Shown here piece after piece: positions 1 through 8,464 of a stretch of DNA of 64,000 nucleotides; position 1 is the first letter of the stretch; each line of letters begins with the position of its first letter. The stretch spans positions 124,001 to 188,000 of the forward strand of contig DFCS01000020.1 of the NCBI GenBank assembly GCA_002367105.1. The letters are read 5' to 3'. The notes beneath the pieces were generated by a model that did no database searches, was not told the origin of the DNA, and saw nothing but the letters and a program-made list of their open reading frames with translations. The DNA is from Hungatella sp. UBA3048. Lineage in GTDB: Bacteria; Bacillota; Clostridia; Lachnospirales; Lachnospiraceae. A program made the position numbers and the translations under genes.

Positions 1-1034
1 CGAATCGTACGGAAAGCAGCGAAAAGGAGAATACCACAGGAACCGTTACGGAGAAGCCGTCTGAAACTATTGATAATAGCGCATTGAACGGCAAGGTAGT
101 TATTTATACCTCCATGTATGAGGACATCATTGAAAACATTGATTCCAAGCTGGAAGAAGTATTTCCTAACGTGGATGTTGAATTTTTTCAGGGAGGAACT
201 GGTACGATACAACAAAAGGTTGCAGCTGAAAAGGATAGCGGCAAGCTCGGTGCAGATATTCTGATGGTTGCTGAACCTGCCTATGCATTGGAGCTTATGG
301 CAGATAATTACTTACATCCATACAAATTTTCTGAGACGGACAAGCTGATTGGAGAATATGACAAAGACGGTTATTGGTATCCGGTGCGTATTCTGAATAT
401 GATTTTGGCATACAATCCTGAGATTACGAATAAAGAAGATATACCGAATTCATTTGAAGATTTTGCGAAAGATACTGCAATGAAGAGTTCTCTTTCCATG
501 AGCAATCCTCTTACCTCTGGCAGTGCATATGCATCCATAGTAGCACTTCATTCCAAATATGGGGATGATTATTTTAAAGAATTGGGTGCACAGCAGGTTA
601 TGGTAGAGTCTGGGTCTGTCGCTTTGACGAAACTGGAGACAGGCGAATGTAAAGAAGTCATGATTCTGGAAGAATCTGTCCTTAAAAAGAGAGAAGAGGA
701 GGGCTCCAAGCTGGAGGTCATCTATCCTACGGATGGTACCATATCAGTGTCATCTCCTATCATGATTATCAATGATGAGCACAGTGCGAATGGAAATGCT
801 GCTGTGGCAGAAGCAGTAGAGGAATGGTTTTTGTCCGTAGAGGGACAGGAATATATTGTTAAGGGTTGGATGCATTCCGTTCGTAATGATTATCCGAGTG
901 CACCTTATGATGCTCTTGCTACGGCAGATATTATCAAATCAGCAATGCCGATCGATTGGCAGAAGTGCTTAAACGAGAGAGAAACTCTCCGTTCCTTATT
1001 CCAGGATAATGTTCAGATTCCTGAGAAGAAATGA
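1..1034 (+). CDS. ABC transporter substrate-binding lipoprotein, AfuA/FbpA type (5' end outside window)
   Basis: The reading frame is open from base 3 to the stop at 1034, so the gene starts before the window. The first visible residues (about 3-83) are a Ser/Thr/Glu-rich linker, as follows the lipid-anchored Cys of Gram-positive binding proteins. A TTG at 84 is not a convincing start. The rest is a two-lobed solute-binding fold opening with KVVIYTSMYEDII, typical of the family that binds ferric iron, aminoethylphosphonate or hexose phosphates. It is followed by a fused-domain permease and an ATPase on the same strand. With the HptARS-like sensor set at 4635-8142, hexose phosphate is the more attractive ligand, but the sequence alone does not separate it from iron. 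The fold call is firm and the ligand is inference. Confidence 0.88.
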   Translation, partial: NRTESSEKENTTGTVTEKPSETIDNSALNGKVVIYTSMYEDIIENIDSKLEEVFPNVDVEFFQGGTGTIQQKVAAEKDSGKLGADILMVAEPAYALELMADNYLHPYKFSETDKLIGEYDKDGYWYPVRILNMILAYNPEITNKEDIPNSFEDFAKDTAMKSSLSMSNPLTSGSAYASIVALHSKYGDDYFKELGAQQVMVESGSVALTKLETGECKEVMILEESVLKKREEEGSKLEVIYPTDGTISVSSPIMIINDEHSANGNAAVAEAVEEWFLSVEGQEYIVKGWMHSVRNDYPSAPYDALATADIIKSAMPIDWQKCLNERETLRSLFQDNVQIPEKK

Positions 1035-1074
1035 GGAATAAGGAATTTAAAAAAGTTATCCGATAGAATGATGC

Positions 1075-1106
1075 AAGGTGCGGCTGCCCAGGATCTGCCG
1101 CACCTT
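1075..1106 (+). other. Intercistronic stem-loop between binding protein and permease
   Basis: A perfect 10-bp inverted repeat (AAGGTGCGGC at 1075-1084 with GCCGCACCTT at 1097-1106) encloses a 12-base loop. No T-run follows, so it is not a standard terminator. Such hairpins after a binding-protein gene usually protect the upstream mRNA or cause partial termination, giving more binding protein than permease. The function is inferred from position. Confidence 0.7.
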
Positions 1107-1135
1107 CAACATAATCCAAAGGACGGTGACAGGAG

Positions 1136-2821
1136 TTGTCAAAAGACAAAAAGTTTTATTTTGATATAAAATGGTTAATTATTCTTGGTATTATATCCTT
1201 TCTTGCCATATTTCAGCTATTTCCTTTGGGATATCTGATCTATCGCTCTTTATTCCCGGATGGAAGCTTTTCGCTCATGGGAATAGGCCGAATTTATTCA
1301 GTCCCCAATAATTTGAATTCTTTGCGAAATACATTGATCTGTGCAGGTGCAGCAATGTTTTTTGGAGTGCTGATCGCATTTCCGCTGGCTTGGCTGGTGG
1401 GAAGAACCAATCTTTATTTTAAAAAGTTTTTCCGTACCCTGTTTGTTATGACCTATATGGTGCCTCCCTATGTAGGAGCTATGGCATGGCTGAGACTCTT
1501 AAATCCCAAAGTAGGCACTCTGAACGTAATGATCAAGGAATTATTGCATTTAAGCGAGAATCCTTTCAACATATATTCCATTGGCGGACTGATCTGGGTG
1601 CTGACCACGTTTTACTATCCATATGCATTTATAACGATCTCCCGTGCGATGGAGAAAATGGACCCCTCGTTAGAGGAAGCCTCACGCATTAGCGGAGCCT
1701 CACCCATTGGAACCTTGCTTCGCGTTACTTTACCGCTCATGATTCCAAGCATCATTGCCTCGGCTCTTTTGGTGTTTGTATCAGCAGCCAGTTGCTATGG
1801 GATTCCGTCAATCATCGGGGCACCAGGTAATATCTATACGGTTACGACAGCTATTGTGGATTATGTATCCATCGGTTCGGAACAGGGTCTGACCGACGCA
1901 ACCAATCTGGCTGTATTTCTGATGGTTATGGCTCTTCTGATACTGTTTGTTTCTAATTTTGTGGTAGGGAAAAGAGATTATATCACAGTATCCGGTAAAT
2001 CAACCAGACCGAATATTGTGGATTTGGGAAAATGGAGGTTTTTAATTACTGCCCTGGTTTCAATTTTTGCGGTCATTGTGGTAGTGATTCCATTCGTTTC
2101 CGTATTTATGACCTCTTTTACTGTTAATATGGGAAAACCTCTCTTTGAAGCAGGCAATTTTACATTCAAGAATTGGCATAAGATTGTTACAAATAATACC
2201 ATTGTCAGTTCTTTGAAAAATTCGGTATTGTCAGCGATTGGAGCAGCAAGCTTTGGAATGGTGGTATGTCTGGTAATGGCATATTTATTAAAACGTACTA
2301 CCGTGAAGGGGAAGGAAATACCTGATTTCCTGATTACGGTAGGATCAGGAACTCCCAGCGTAGTTATCGCCTTGGCGCTTATCATGACGATGAGCGGAAA
2401 ATTTGGCATCAATATCTATAATACCCTGACAATTATGATTATAGCCTATATGATTAAATATATGCTGATGGGGATGCGGACAGTGGTATCGGCGTTTTCG
2501 CAGGTGAGCCCTTCCCTTGAAGAAGCAGCACAGATATCAGGTGCAGGCTGGATAAAAAGGCTGTTTGATGTTGTATTCCCGTTGATTGTGCCATCTATCG
2601 TAGCCGGCTGGTTTCTTATTTTCATGCCTTGTTTTTATGAGCTTACCATGTCAAATCTGCTTTATTCGAGCAAAACAAAGACCCTGGGTGTAGCGCTCTA
2701 TAAGTTTCAGACAGAGACCAGCCAGCAGACTGCATCCGCGATGGCTGCAGGGATATTATTGGTGGTAATTATCTTAAATATAGTCCTGGATAAACTGACG
2801 AAGGGGAAGTTTTCAGTATAG
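1136..2821 (+). CDS. ABC transporter permease, two fused permease domains (AfuB/FbpB type)
   Basis: This 561-residue integral membrane protein carries two copies of the binding-protein-dependent permease module, each with an EAA loop: SLEEASRISGAS near residues 180-191 and SLEEAAQISGAG near 461-472. Such fused permeases are normal in the FbpB/AfuB family, about 500-570 residues long. The start is TTG at 1136. No ATG lies in frame nearby and an in-frame TGA at 1127 blocks an earlier start. The AGGAG at 1131-1135 abuts the TTG, so the GGACGG around 1121 may be the working ribosome site. It forms the transport channel with the flanking binding protein and ATPase. Confidence 0.93.
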   Translation: MSKDKKFYFDIKWLIILGIISFLAIFQLFPLGYLIYRSLFPDGSFSLMGIGRIYSVPNNLNSLRNTLICAGAAMFFGVLIAFPLAWLVGRTNLYFKKFFRTLFVMTYMVPPYVGAMAWLRLLNPKVGTLNVMIKELLHLSENPFNIYSIGGLIWVLTTFYYPYAFITISRAMEKMDPSLEEASRISGASPIGTLLRVTLPLMIPSIIASALLVFVSAASCYGIPSIIGAPGNIYTVTTAIVDYVSIGSEQGLTDATNLAVFLMVMALLILFVSNFVVGKRDYITVSGKSTRPNIVDLGKWRFLITALVSIFAVIVVVIPFVSVFMTSFTVNMGKPLFEAGNFTFKNWHKIVTNNTIVSSLKNSVLSAIGAASFGMVVCLVMAYLLKRTTVKGKEIPDFLITVGSGTPSVVIALALIMTMSGKFGINIYNTLTIMIIAYMIKYMLMGMRTVVSAFSQVSPSLEEAAQISGAGWIKRLFDVVFPLIVPSIVAGWFLIFMPCFYELTMSNLLYSSKTKTLGVALYKFQTETSQQTASAMAAGILLVVIILNIVLDKLTKGKFSV

Positions 2822-2838
2822 GAAAGGAGCAGCAGAAT

Positions 2839-3909
2839 ATGTCTGTTATCAGTATGAATCAAGTTACCAAAAGCTTTGGTGACGTACAGGTTTTAAAAGA
2901 GTTCACACAGGAATTTAAGGACGGGGAATTTATCACACTGTTAGGACCTTCCGGGTGCGGTAAGACTACAATGCTGCGTATGATTGCTGGTTTTGAGAAG
3001 CCGACGACTGGTACAATTAAGATTGATGACCGGGTGGTAAACAGTGCGGATACTTTTGTTCCTCCGGAAAAAAGAGAGATTGGGATGGTATTTCAATCCT
3101 ATGCGGTATGGCCGCATATGAACGTGTTTAATAACGTGGCATATCCTCTCAGAATACAGAAGCTTCCAAAATCCGTGATAGAACAGCGGGTTAAAAATGC
3201 ATTGGAAACCGTACATCTATCTCAGTATGCCGACCGTATGCCTTCTCAGCTGTCAGGAGGACAGCAACAGCGTGTGGCCCTGGGAAGGGCCCTGGTCGCT
3301 GAACCGAAATTATTGCTGCTTGATGAGCCTTTGTCCAATTTAGATGCGAAGCTGCGTGAAAGTATGCGCTATGAAATCAAAGAGATTCAGAAAAAGCTGA
3401 AGATTAATATTGTTTATGTGACTCATGACCAGATTGAAGCAATGACAATGAGCGACCGTGTATTTGTTATAAATAAAGGTGTGGTACAGCAGGTAGGTTC
3501 GCCTATTGATATTTATAGAAACCCTGCAAATCAATTTATTGCGGACTTCGTCGGTAAGGTGAATTTTCTGAAGGGTATATCAAAGGCCGGAGTGATTCAG
3601 TTAAAAGGGACTAACGCTGAATTGAAATACGATGGAGAGCTGACAGGGGATGTGATTGTATCCGTGAGACCGGAGAATATCTCCATTGTGGAAGCTGGAG
3701 AGCAGATTCGAGGGCAGGTGGAGACTACGTTTTTCCTGGGTGATGTGACTGATTGTCATGTAAGAGCAGGTGATGCAAGGATAAGGGTGATATCGGATTC
3801 CCATTCCTATGATACGTTAGAAACCGGTCAGGAAGTAAAGTTGAGTATAAAGGATTATCTGATTTATCAGGATATGGGAAATGATGATTTTAACAAGATA
3901 TTGACATGA
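2839..3909 (+). CDS. ABC transporter ATP-binding protein (AfuC/FbpC type)
   Basis: This 356-residue ATPase energises the importer encoded upstream. It has Walker A GPSGCGKTT (residues 36-44), Q-loop FQSYAVWPHM, signature LSGGQQQR, Walker B LLLLDEPLSNLDA and the H-loop VTHD. The C-terminal third (from about residue 235) is a TOBE-type beta domain with the SVRPENI motif, as in PotA/FbpC/MalK-class proteins. It starts 17 bases after the permease stop behind a GGAAAGGAG site and is the third gene of a binding protein/permease/ATPase operon. Confidence 0.95.
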   Translation: MSVISMNQVTKSFGDVQVLKEFTQEFKDGEFITLLGPSGCGKTTMLRMIAGFEKPTTGTIKIDDRVVNSADTFVPPEKREIGMVFQSYAVWPHMNVFNNVAYPLRIQKLPKSVIEQRVKNALETVHLSQYADRMPSQLSGGQQQRVALGRALVAEPKLLLLDEPLSNLDAKLRESMRYEIKEIQKKLKINIVYVTHDQIEAMTMSDRVFVINKGVVQQVGSPIDIYRNPANQFIADFVGKVNFLKGISKAGVIQLKGTNAELKYDGELTGDVIVSVRPENISIVEAGEQIRGQVETTFFLGDVTDCHVRAGDARIRVISDSHSYDTLETGQEVKLSIKDYLIYQDMGNDDFNKILT

Positions 3910-3933
3910 GAATGAGAAAAGGAGGTTTGTCGG

Positions 3934-4617
3934 ATGAGTCTCGATATGCAGGCCCAACATATAATAAGATTAGTAATAGCAGGGATTTGTGGAGGCGTGA
4001 TCGGGTATGAGAGGCAGCACAGAGGCAAACCAGCAGGACTTAAGACCCATGTAATCATCGCAATGGCATCTGCGCTTATGATGCTGATTTCCAAGTATGG
4101 CTTCACCGATGTGACAGGTGCCTGGGTACGGGTGGATCCGTCACGGATCGCTTCCGGTGTAGCTACGGCCATCGGATTTCTTGGTTCGGGAATTATATTT
4201 TACAAAGATAAAAAAAGCGTCAGCGGTGTCACCACTTCAGCAGGCATCTGGGCTACGGTGGGAGTTGGTCTGGCAATCGGTGCGGGACAATTCCTCATAG
4301 GGATATTTACCGCCGCATCCGTATTATTTGTTGAATTAGTTGTAGGGCATCACATGTCAGCTGCACAAAAAAAGAGAGGAATGCAGTCAATGTATCTGGA
4401 GCTTCGGGCGAAACCGGCAGATATAGCAGACATAAAGGAATATATCCGTGAGAATGGCAAGATACTATCATCGGAATACCATGCCGACGAGGATGCAGAT
4501 ATGGGGATATTGTCTATGTTCTTCGAAATTGCGATTGACAGCACTGATGTAATACCGGCTGACAGGGAGATAACGGTACTCAAAATGACTGAAGGAAAAT
4601 TGAAAAATGAGAATTAA
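3934..4617 (+). CDS. MgtC/SapB family membrane protein
   Basis: This 227-residue protein has an N-terminal block of about four to five hydrophobic helices with the family motifs GGVIGYERQ..GKPAGLKTHV, GFLGSGIIF and ATVGVGLAIGAGQF, then a soluble C-terminal domain (from about residue 140). MgtC-family proteins influence magnesium and phosphate homeostasis and F-type ATP synthase activity; the exact activity of this branch is unknown. It sits 24 bases after the ATPase gene behind AAAGGAGG, so it is probably co-transcribed with the transporter. If the transporter imports sugar phosphates, the phosphate released would give a reason for this pairing; that link is inference. Confidence 0.92.
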   Translation: MSLDMQAQHIIRLVIAGICGGVIGYERQHRGKPAGLKTHVIIAMASALMMLISKYGFTDVTGAWVRVDPSRIASGVATAIGFLGSGIIFYKDKKSVSGVTTSAGIWATVGVGLAIGAGQFLIGIFTAASVLFVELVVGHHMSAAQKKRGMQSMYLELRAKPADIADIKEYIRENGKILSSEYHADEDADMGILSMFFEIAIDSTDVIPADREITVLKMTEGKLKNEN

Positions 4618-4624
4618 GAAAGTA

Positions 4625-4652
4625 CAGGAGAGAGCTAATTGCATCTCTCCTG
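4625..4652. terminator. Bidirectional terminator between convergent genes
   Basis: CAGGAGAGA at 4625-4633 pairs with TCTCTCCTG at 4644-4652 across a 10-base loop and is followed by ATATTTT on the plus strand. It lies between the MgtC gene and the convergent response regulator, whose stop codon falls inside the hairpin. Confidence 0.75.
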
Positions 4653-5399
4653 ATATTTTGTGGGTGACATTCCCACGATCTTTTTAAATTGGTTGCTAAA
4701 ATAAGTAGTATCAGAATAGCCGACGGAATCAGCCACCTCATATACCTTCAGCCTATGATCTTTTAGTAACTGCATAGACAGCTTGATCCGGTAATAGATC
4801 AGATAATCGGTAAAGGTATAATTGGTCTCTTTTTTAAATATTCTGCTTAAATATCCCTCACTGATATCCAAATATCGTGCTACAGTAGTAAGGCTGATAT
4901 CTTCCCGGCAATGGGAATCGATATATTTGATTGCTCCTGCAATATATTTATTGAACGTATGCTCGGAAAGCGGGAGATTGGGAACGGATAGCAATGTATT
5001 TTCACTTGATGATGCATGGAGTTGATTTTTGATATTGTCTATCACAGTTTTAACGGAGTTTTCCAGGTCTCCATTTTTCAGAGGCTTTATGAGATAATCT
5101 TTTACCCCTAGTCTGAGCGCGCTTTGTACATAGTTAAAATCATTGTATGCAGTCAGCATGATGATATGGGATTGGATGCCGGAATCCTTCAAGGCTCTGA
5201 CCATTTCTGTGCCATTCATACGGGGCATTTTCACATCGGTGATAATGATATCAGGAGAAAGGTCAAGAGCCAGCTTTAACCCTTCTTCTCCATTGGGGGC
5301 TTCTCCGACCAGTACACATTCCAAGGATACCCAGTCAGTCGTCAATATAATTCCTCGCCTTACAGGAGTCTCATCTTCTATTACAATTATTTTATACAT
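4635..5399 (-). CDS. Response regulator, YesN/HptR type (REC + AraC HTH)
   Basis: This 254-residue regulator has an N-terminal receiver domain (phospho-acceptor Asp about residue 55 in IIITDVKMP, acidic pocket IEDE at 6-9, Lys in LIKPL) and a C-terminal AraC-type double helix-turn-helix (about 150-254; DISEGYLSRIFKK and the VGYSDTTYFSNQFKK signature). It belongs to the YesN/HptR class paired with 5TM-less YesM-type kinases. The partner kinase gene ends only 3 bases upstream. Probable target: the transporter operon 1-3909, though that operon's promoter lies outside the window. Confidence 0.95.
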   Translation of the reverse strand: MYKIIVIEDETPVRRGIILTTDWVSLECVLVGEAPNGEEGLKLALDLSPDIIITDVKMPRMNGTEMVRALKDSGIQSHIIMLTAYNDFNYVQSALRLGVKDYLIKPLKNGDLENSVKTVIDNIKNQLHASSSENTLLSVPNLPLSEHTFNKYIAGAIKYIDSHCREDISLTTVARYLDISEGYLSRIFKKETNYTFTDYLIYYRIKLSMQLLKDHRLKVYEVADSVGYSDTTYFSNQFKKIVGMSPTKYQERCN

Positions 5400-5402
5400 A
5401 CA

Positions 5403-7109
5403 TTAACTCCTTTTCACTGGGATATGTATTGTGACAACGGACCCGCCTTCTTTTAAATTGCTGGCAGAGATATCATAGTTGTCACCATAATATAACTTTA
5501 ATATCTGTATGACATTATATAATCCCAGATGTCCGTGTTTCTTGACCACTTCTTTCTGATTCAGCCAATCCAGCATATCTGCATTGATACCACTGCCATC
5601 GTCAGACACAGAGACTGATAAGATGTCTGCTTCGCCGCCTTTTTGTATTTCGGCATAGATACATATATAACCATTTTCAAATCCTTCCAGGCCATGAAGG
5701 ATGGAGTTTTCTACCAAAGGCTGCAAGATCATCTTAGGAAGCAGGCAGTCATAAATTAATTTTGGTATTTCTTCCGCAAACACAAATTGTCCGGAAAATC
5801 GGATTTTTTGTATTTCCACATAATATCGAATAATCTCTAGTTCCTGTCTCAATGTGACAAATGGCTGTGAGGAGATAGAGTGCCTGAGTATTAATGCCAG
5901 ATTCTCTGCTAATGTAGTGACTTCATTGCTTTGGCTTATTTTCGAGAGCCATTTGATAGAATCAAGTGTATTGTATAAAAAATGTGGATTTAGCTGTGTC
6001 TGGTATAATTTCAGCGTGGTTTCGTCAAGGTTCTTTTGCCTGGTGACTGCAGATTTTATATATTGATCAAGTTCAGCTGCCATATAATTAAAGCTTTGGG
6101 ATAGCCTGCCAAGTTCATCCTTCCTATTGGTATGCATACGAATGCTTAAATCTCCTGTTATTACCTGCTTCATTGCTTGATCCAAATGATTGATGGGCCT
6201 TGATATGCTTCGGCTAAAAAATAAGGACACCACAAAACAGAGAAACAGGCATAGAAGTGTAATGACCATTGTAATCAAATACATCATATTAATAGAAGTT
6301 TTACTGATTTGCGCCTGTTTTTGTAATAATATAGCATAGTGATATTGAGAACTCCTATAACTTTGGTATGTATAGCGTTCTGTATGATTTTTGCCCCGCC
6401 CATGATCCAGCATAGATAATATGTTCGAATTGTCAGCAAGCGGGCGTGATGTATAGATCGGTTCCAATATTGAATCAAATATCATCAGGCAGTCGGAGGC
6501 AATATAATCATTGCTTAAGAGATGTGTGAAGCTGTCTTTATTGAAATTTAAGACAATATATCCGGCTGCAGTACCCTGGCTGTTAAGTAGGGGCCGTGCG
6601 ATTTGATATAATATATTGGTATTCCTGCTGACAAAAGTATCTGTTTTATAATATACCGTATCAGAGGTGAGAGAGAGCTTCTTGAGAAGTCCCCAGTACA
6701 AGGGTAAAGCGGACGGCACTTCTTCGTTATCAGAAGCTATTAAGAGGCAGCCATTTGCGTCATATAAGCTTATAGTCGCATAACCATAGATCTTATTAGC
6801 AGCCTGATATAATAAAATATATAAATCTTTTTGCAGATAAGGGTCTGTTGCTCCGGACATAAAACGGCAGGTAGTATCATCCTTTGTCAAATCTTTGAAG
6901 ATATCTTCGCTGATGGAAAATATCTCATCCATATGATTTTTGATTTGGTCCATCTGCAGTTCGAGTTCCGATTCTGTACGATGTATCAGAGATTGATCCA
7001 GTATGCGTACGATAAATATATTTGAAAATATAATTGGTATCAGCGATACCGCCAGGCAAGATAAAAAAATATGATATTTAAATGGAATACTGAGGATAAA
7101 TTGCTTCGT
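5403..7109 (-). CDS. Sensor histidine kinase, YesM/HptS type (apparent ACG start)
   Basis: The protein has an extracellular sensor region, a membrane helix followed by HAMP (RPINHLDQAM), a His_kinase domain with the phospho-acceptor motif LNPHFLYNTLDSI, and a HATPase domain ending in DDGSGI and GLYNV motifs. The first in-frame ATG is at 6953, giving 516 residues, but this would remove the first membrane helix. The frame stays open upstream to a stop at 7140-7142 and encodes a clear hydrophobic segment (about 7015-7075) with no ATG, GTG or TTG. The best-placed initiation site is ACG at 7109-7107, 10 bases after AAAGG, giving about 568 residues. Either a near-cognate start is used or an ATG was altered. 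It lies between the response regulator and a binding-protein gene whose stop it nearly touches. Confidence 0.88.
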   Translation of the reverse strand, partial: TKQFILSIPFKYHIFLSCLAVSLIPIIFSNIFIVRILDQSLIHRTESELELQMDQIKNHMDEIFSISEDIFKDLTKDDTTCRFMSGATDPYLQKDLYILLYQAANKIYGYATISLYDANGCLLIASDNEEVPSALPLYWGLLKKLSLTSDTVYYKTDTFVSRNTNILYQIARPLLNSQGTAAGYIVLNFNKDSFTHLLSNDYIASDCLMIFDSILEPIYTSRPLADNSNILSMLDHGRGKNHTERYTYQSYRSSQYHYAILLQKQAQISKTSINMMYLITMVITLLCLFLCFVVSLFFSRSISRPINHLDQAMKQVITGDLSIRMHTNRKDELGRLSQSFNYMAAELDQYIKSAVTRQKNLDETTLKLYQTQLNPHFLYNTLDSIKWLSKISQSNEVTTLAENLALILRHSISSQPFVTLRQELEIIRYYVEIQKIRFSGQFVFAEEIPKLIYDCLLPKMILQPLVENSILHGLEGFENGYICIYAEIQKGGEADILSVSVSDDGSGINADMLDWLNQKEVVKKHGHLGLYNVIQILKLYYGDNYDISASNLKEGGSVVTIHIPVKRS

Positions 7110-7116
7110 ATTTTCA

Positions 7117-8142
7117 CTACCTTTCAGGAATGTTCGCGTTTAAATGATTGTTCCATCCTATCAGCATGATCTTATACTGCTTCATGATTTCGTTAAAGGG
7201 AAGCGTAAACTGAGGCAGCTCTGAGAGAGGACGAAGGCCATCAGGGGCAGAAATATCTGTTCTAGCCGGGCGCAGGTGGTTGTTATCTGATAAAAATAAG
7301 GCTACATCTTCAGAGGAGATGAAGTCTATAAAAGACCTGGCGGTGTCGGTATTGGTGCATTCGTTACTTATGGCAGAGCCATAAGTAATGATAAATGTGC
7401 CTTCATTGGGATAAATATAATTGATATCGGGATTATTCCTTGTCAGGCTATAGGCATTATCTTCCGATGAAATTCCCAGATACATATGTCCTGTTTCAAT
7501 AGAAGTATTAAGGGTCTGGTTAGAGTCATATGTTTGATATTCAAGATTCTCTATCAGTTTTTTTGTATATTCGCCGATATTACCGATGATGTTGTTGGAT
7601 ATTAATAATGCATAAGCAGAAATTTCCGAATCATTGGGACTGATAAATGCGATCTTGCCTTTCCATTGATCTGACAACAGACTTTCAAAACCCGTAGGTA
7701 CTTCCTCGGAAGTAACCAGCCACTTGTTGTACATAATCACGATAGGCAGATGATAAAGAGGGATCCATGCTCCGTCATTTACAATCTCTGGGTTGCTGTC
7801 AAAGGCTGAGGTTTCAACATGATATGGTAACCACGCAGTACGATTAAGCTCCAGCATCACGGAATCTATTGCAAATACTACGTCAATAGTATTAGAAAGA
7901 GCACCAGACTGGATACGATCGGCAAGGTCAGTAGAGGAACCCGTGATTACTTTAATAGAAAGACCGGTTCTTTCCATGAATTCTTTGATAATGGGCTTAT
8001 ATATGGACTCATCGGCAGATGTAAAGACGATCAAATCTGCTTTTATATCTGAGGTAGAGTCGGTCTTGGTTTGACAAGCGTTTAAAAGCAGCAATACCGC
8101 TAAGTGCAGACAAATATATTTTCGTATTCTACTTGTATCGAT
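7117..8142 (-). CDS. Sensor-associated substrate-binding lipoprotein, HptA/AfuA type (apparent ATC start)
   Basis: The mature protein begins at a lipobox (LLLLNAC) and has the same two-lobed fold as the binding protein at 1-1034 (LIVFTSADESIYKPIIKEF; IVMYNKWLV; GTFIITYGSAI). Its place directly upstream of a YesM kinase and YesN regulator, with no permease of its own, marks it as the ligand-sensing part of a three-component system, as in HptA of staphylococci. The first canonical start, TTG at 8094, leaves only six residues before the lipobox Cys, too short for a signal peptide. The frame runs upstream as a good signal peptide to ATC at 8142-8140, six bases after GGGAGGGG. A non-ATG start or altered start codon is therefore likely. 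Confidence 0.85.
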   Translation of the reverse strand: MDTSRIRKYICLHLAVLLLLNACQTKTDSTSDIKADLIVFTSADESIYKPIIKEFMERTGLSIKVITGSSTDLADRIQSGALSNTIDVVFAIDSVMLELNRTAWLPYHVETSAFDSNPEIVNDGAWIPLYHLPIVIMYNKWLVTSEEVPTGFESLLSDQWKGKIAFISPNDSEISAYALLISNNIIGNIGEYTKKLIENLEYQTYDSNQTLNTSIETGHMYLGISSEDNAYSLTRNNPDINYIYPNEGTFIITYGSAISNECTNTDTARSFIDFISSEDVALFLSDNNHLRPARTDISAPDGLRPLSELPQFTLPFNEIMKQYKIMLIGWNNHLNANIPER

Positions 8143-8464
8143 GTGTATCCCCTCCCATTATCAATACAGATATCATAATTTGATATAATATACTGCAGAT
8201 AGCATAATCTTACATCCTTATTTTACCAAAGAGGGTCATGTTTTGCAATCGCTTTGCCATTATTATACAAAATGTATCATATTGTCATATTAGCGAAAAA
8301 AAGTACTAGATAGTTATAGCAGCACTGGTTTTCTATCATTTTGATATTCCGTCTTATAATTTCTGTAAAAAAATGATGCATTTTTTACATGTGCCCCCAA
8401 CTGATTTGGCGGCGGATGTCTGATCCATCCGCCGCCTGAAATGTTAACGATTTAACCTGTCAAA
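8143..8464. other. A+T-rich intergenic region, 322 bp
   Basis: This gap separates two minus-strand units. The right part holds the hairpin at 8408-8436. The left part must hold the promoter of the sensor operon; a TATCA-AATTA-TGATA inverted repeat lies around 8170-8185 and several AT-rich -10-like sequences occur, but no convincing -35/-10 pair could be chosen. No gene is seen. Confidence 0.5.
8408..8436. terminator. GC-rich hairpin after the DUF1858/GTPase/ATPase operon
   Basis: GGCGGCGGATG at 8408-8418 pairs perfectly with CATCCGCCGCC at 8426-8436 across a 7-base loop. It lies 29 bases after the stop of the minus-strand ATPase gene. No strong T-run follows on the minus strand, so it may act as a terminator helped by Rho or as a 3' stabiliser. 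Confidence 0.65.

Noticed and set aside
1978..2412. Minus-strand frame opposite the fused permease
   Set aside because: The permease helices and EAA loops are clear on the plus strand; the opposite frame has no motif.
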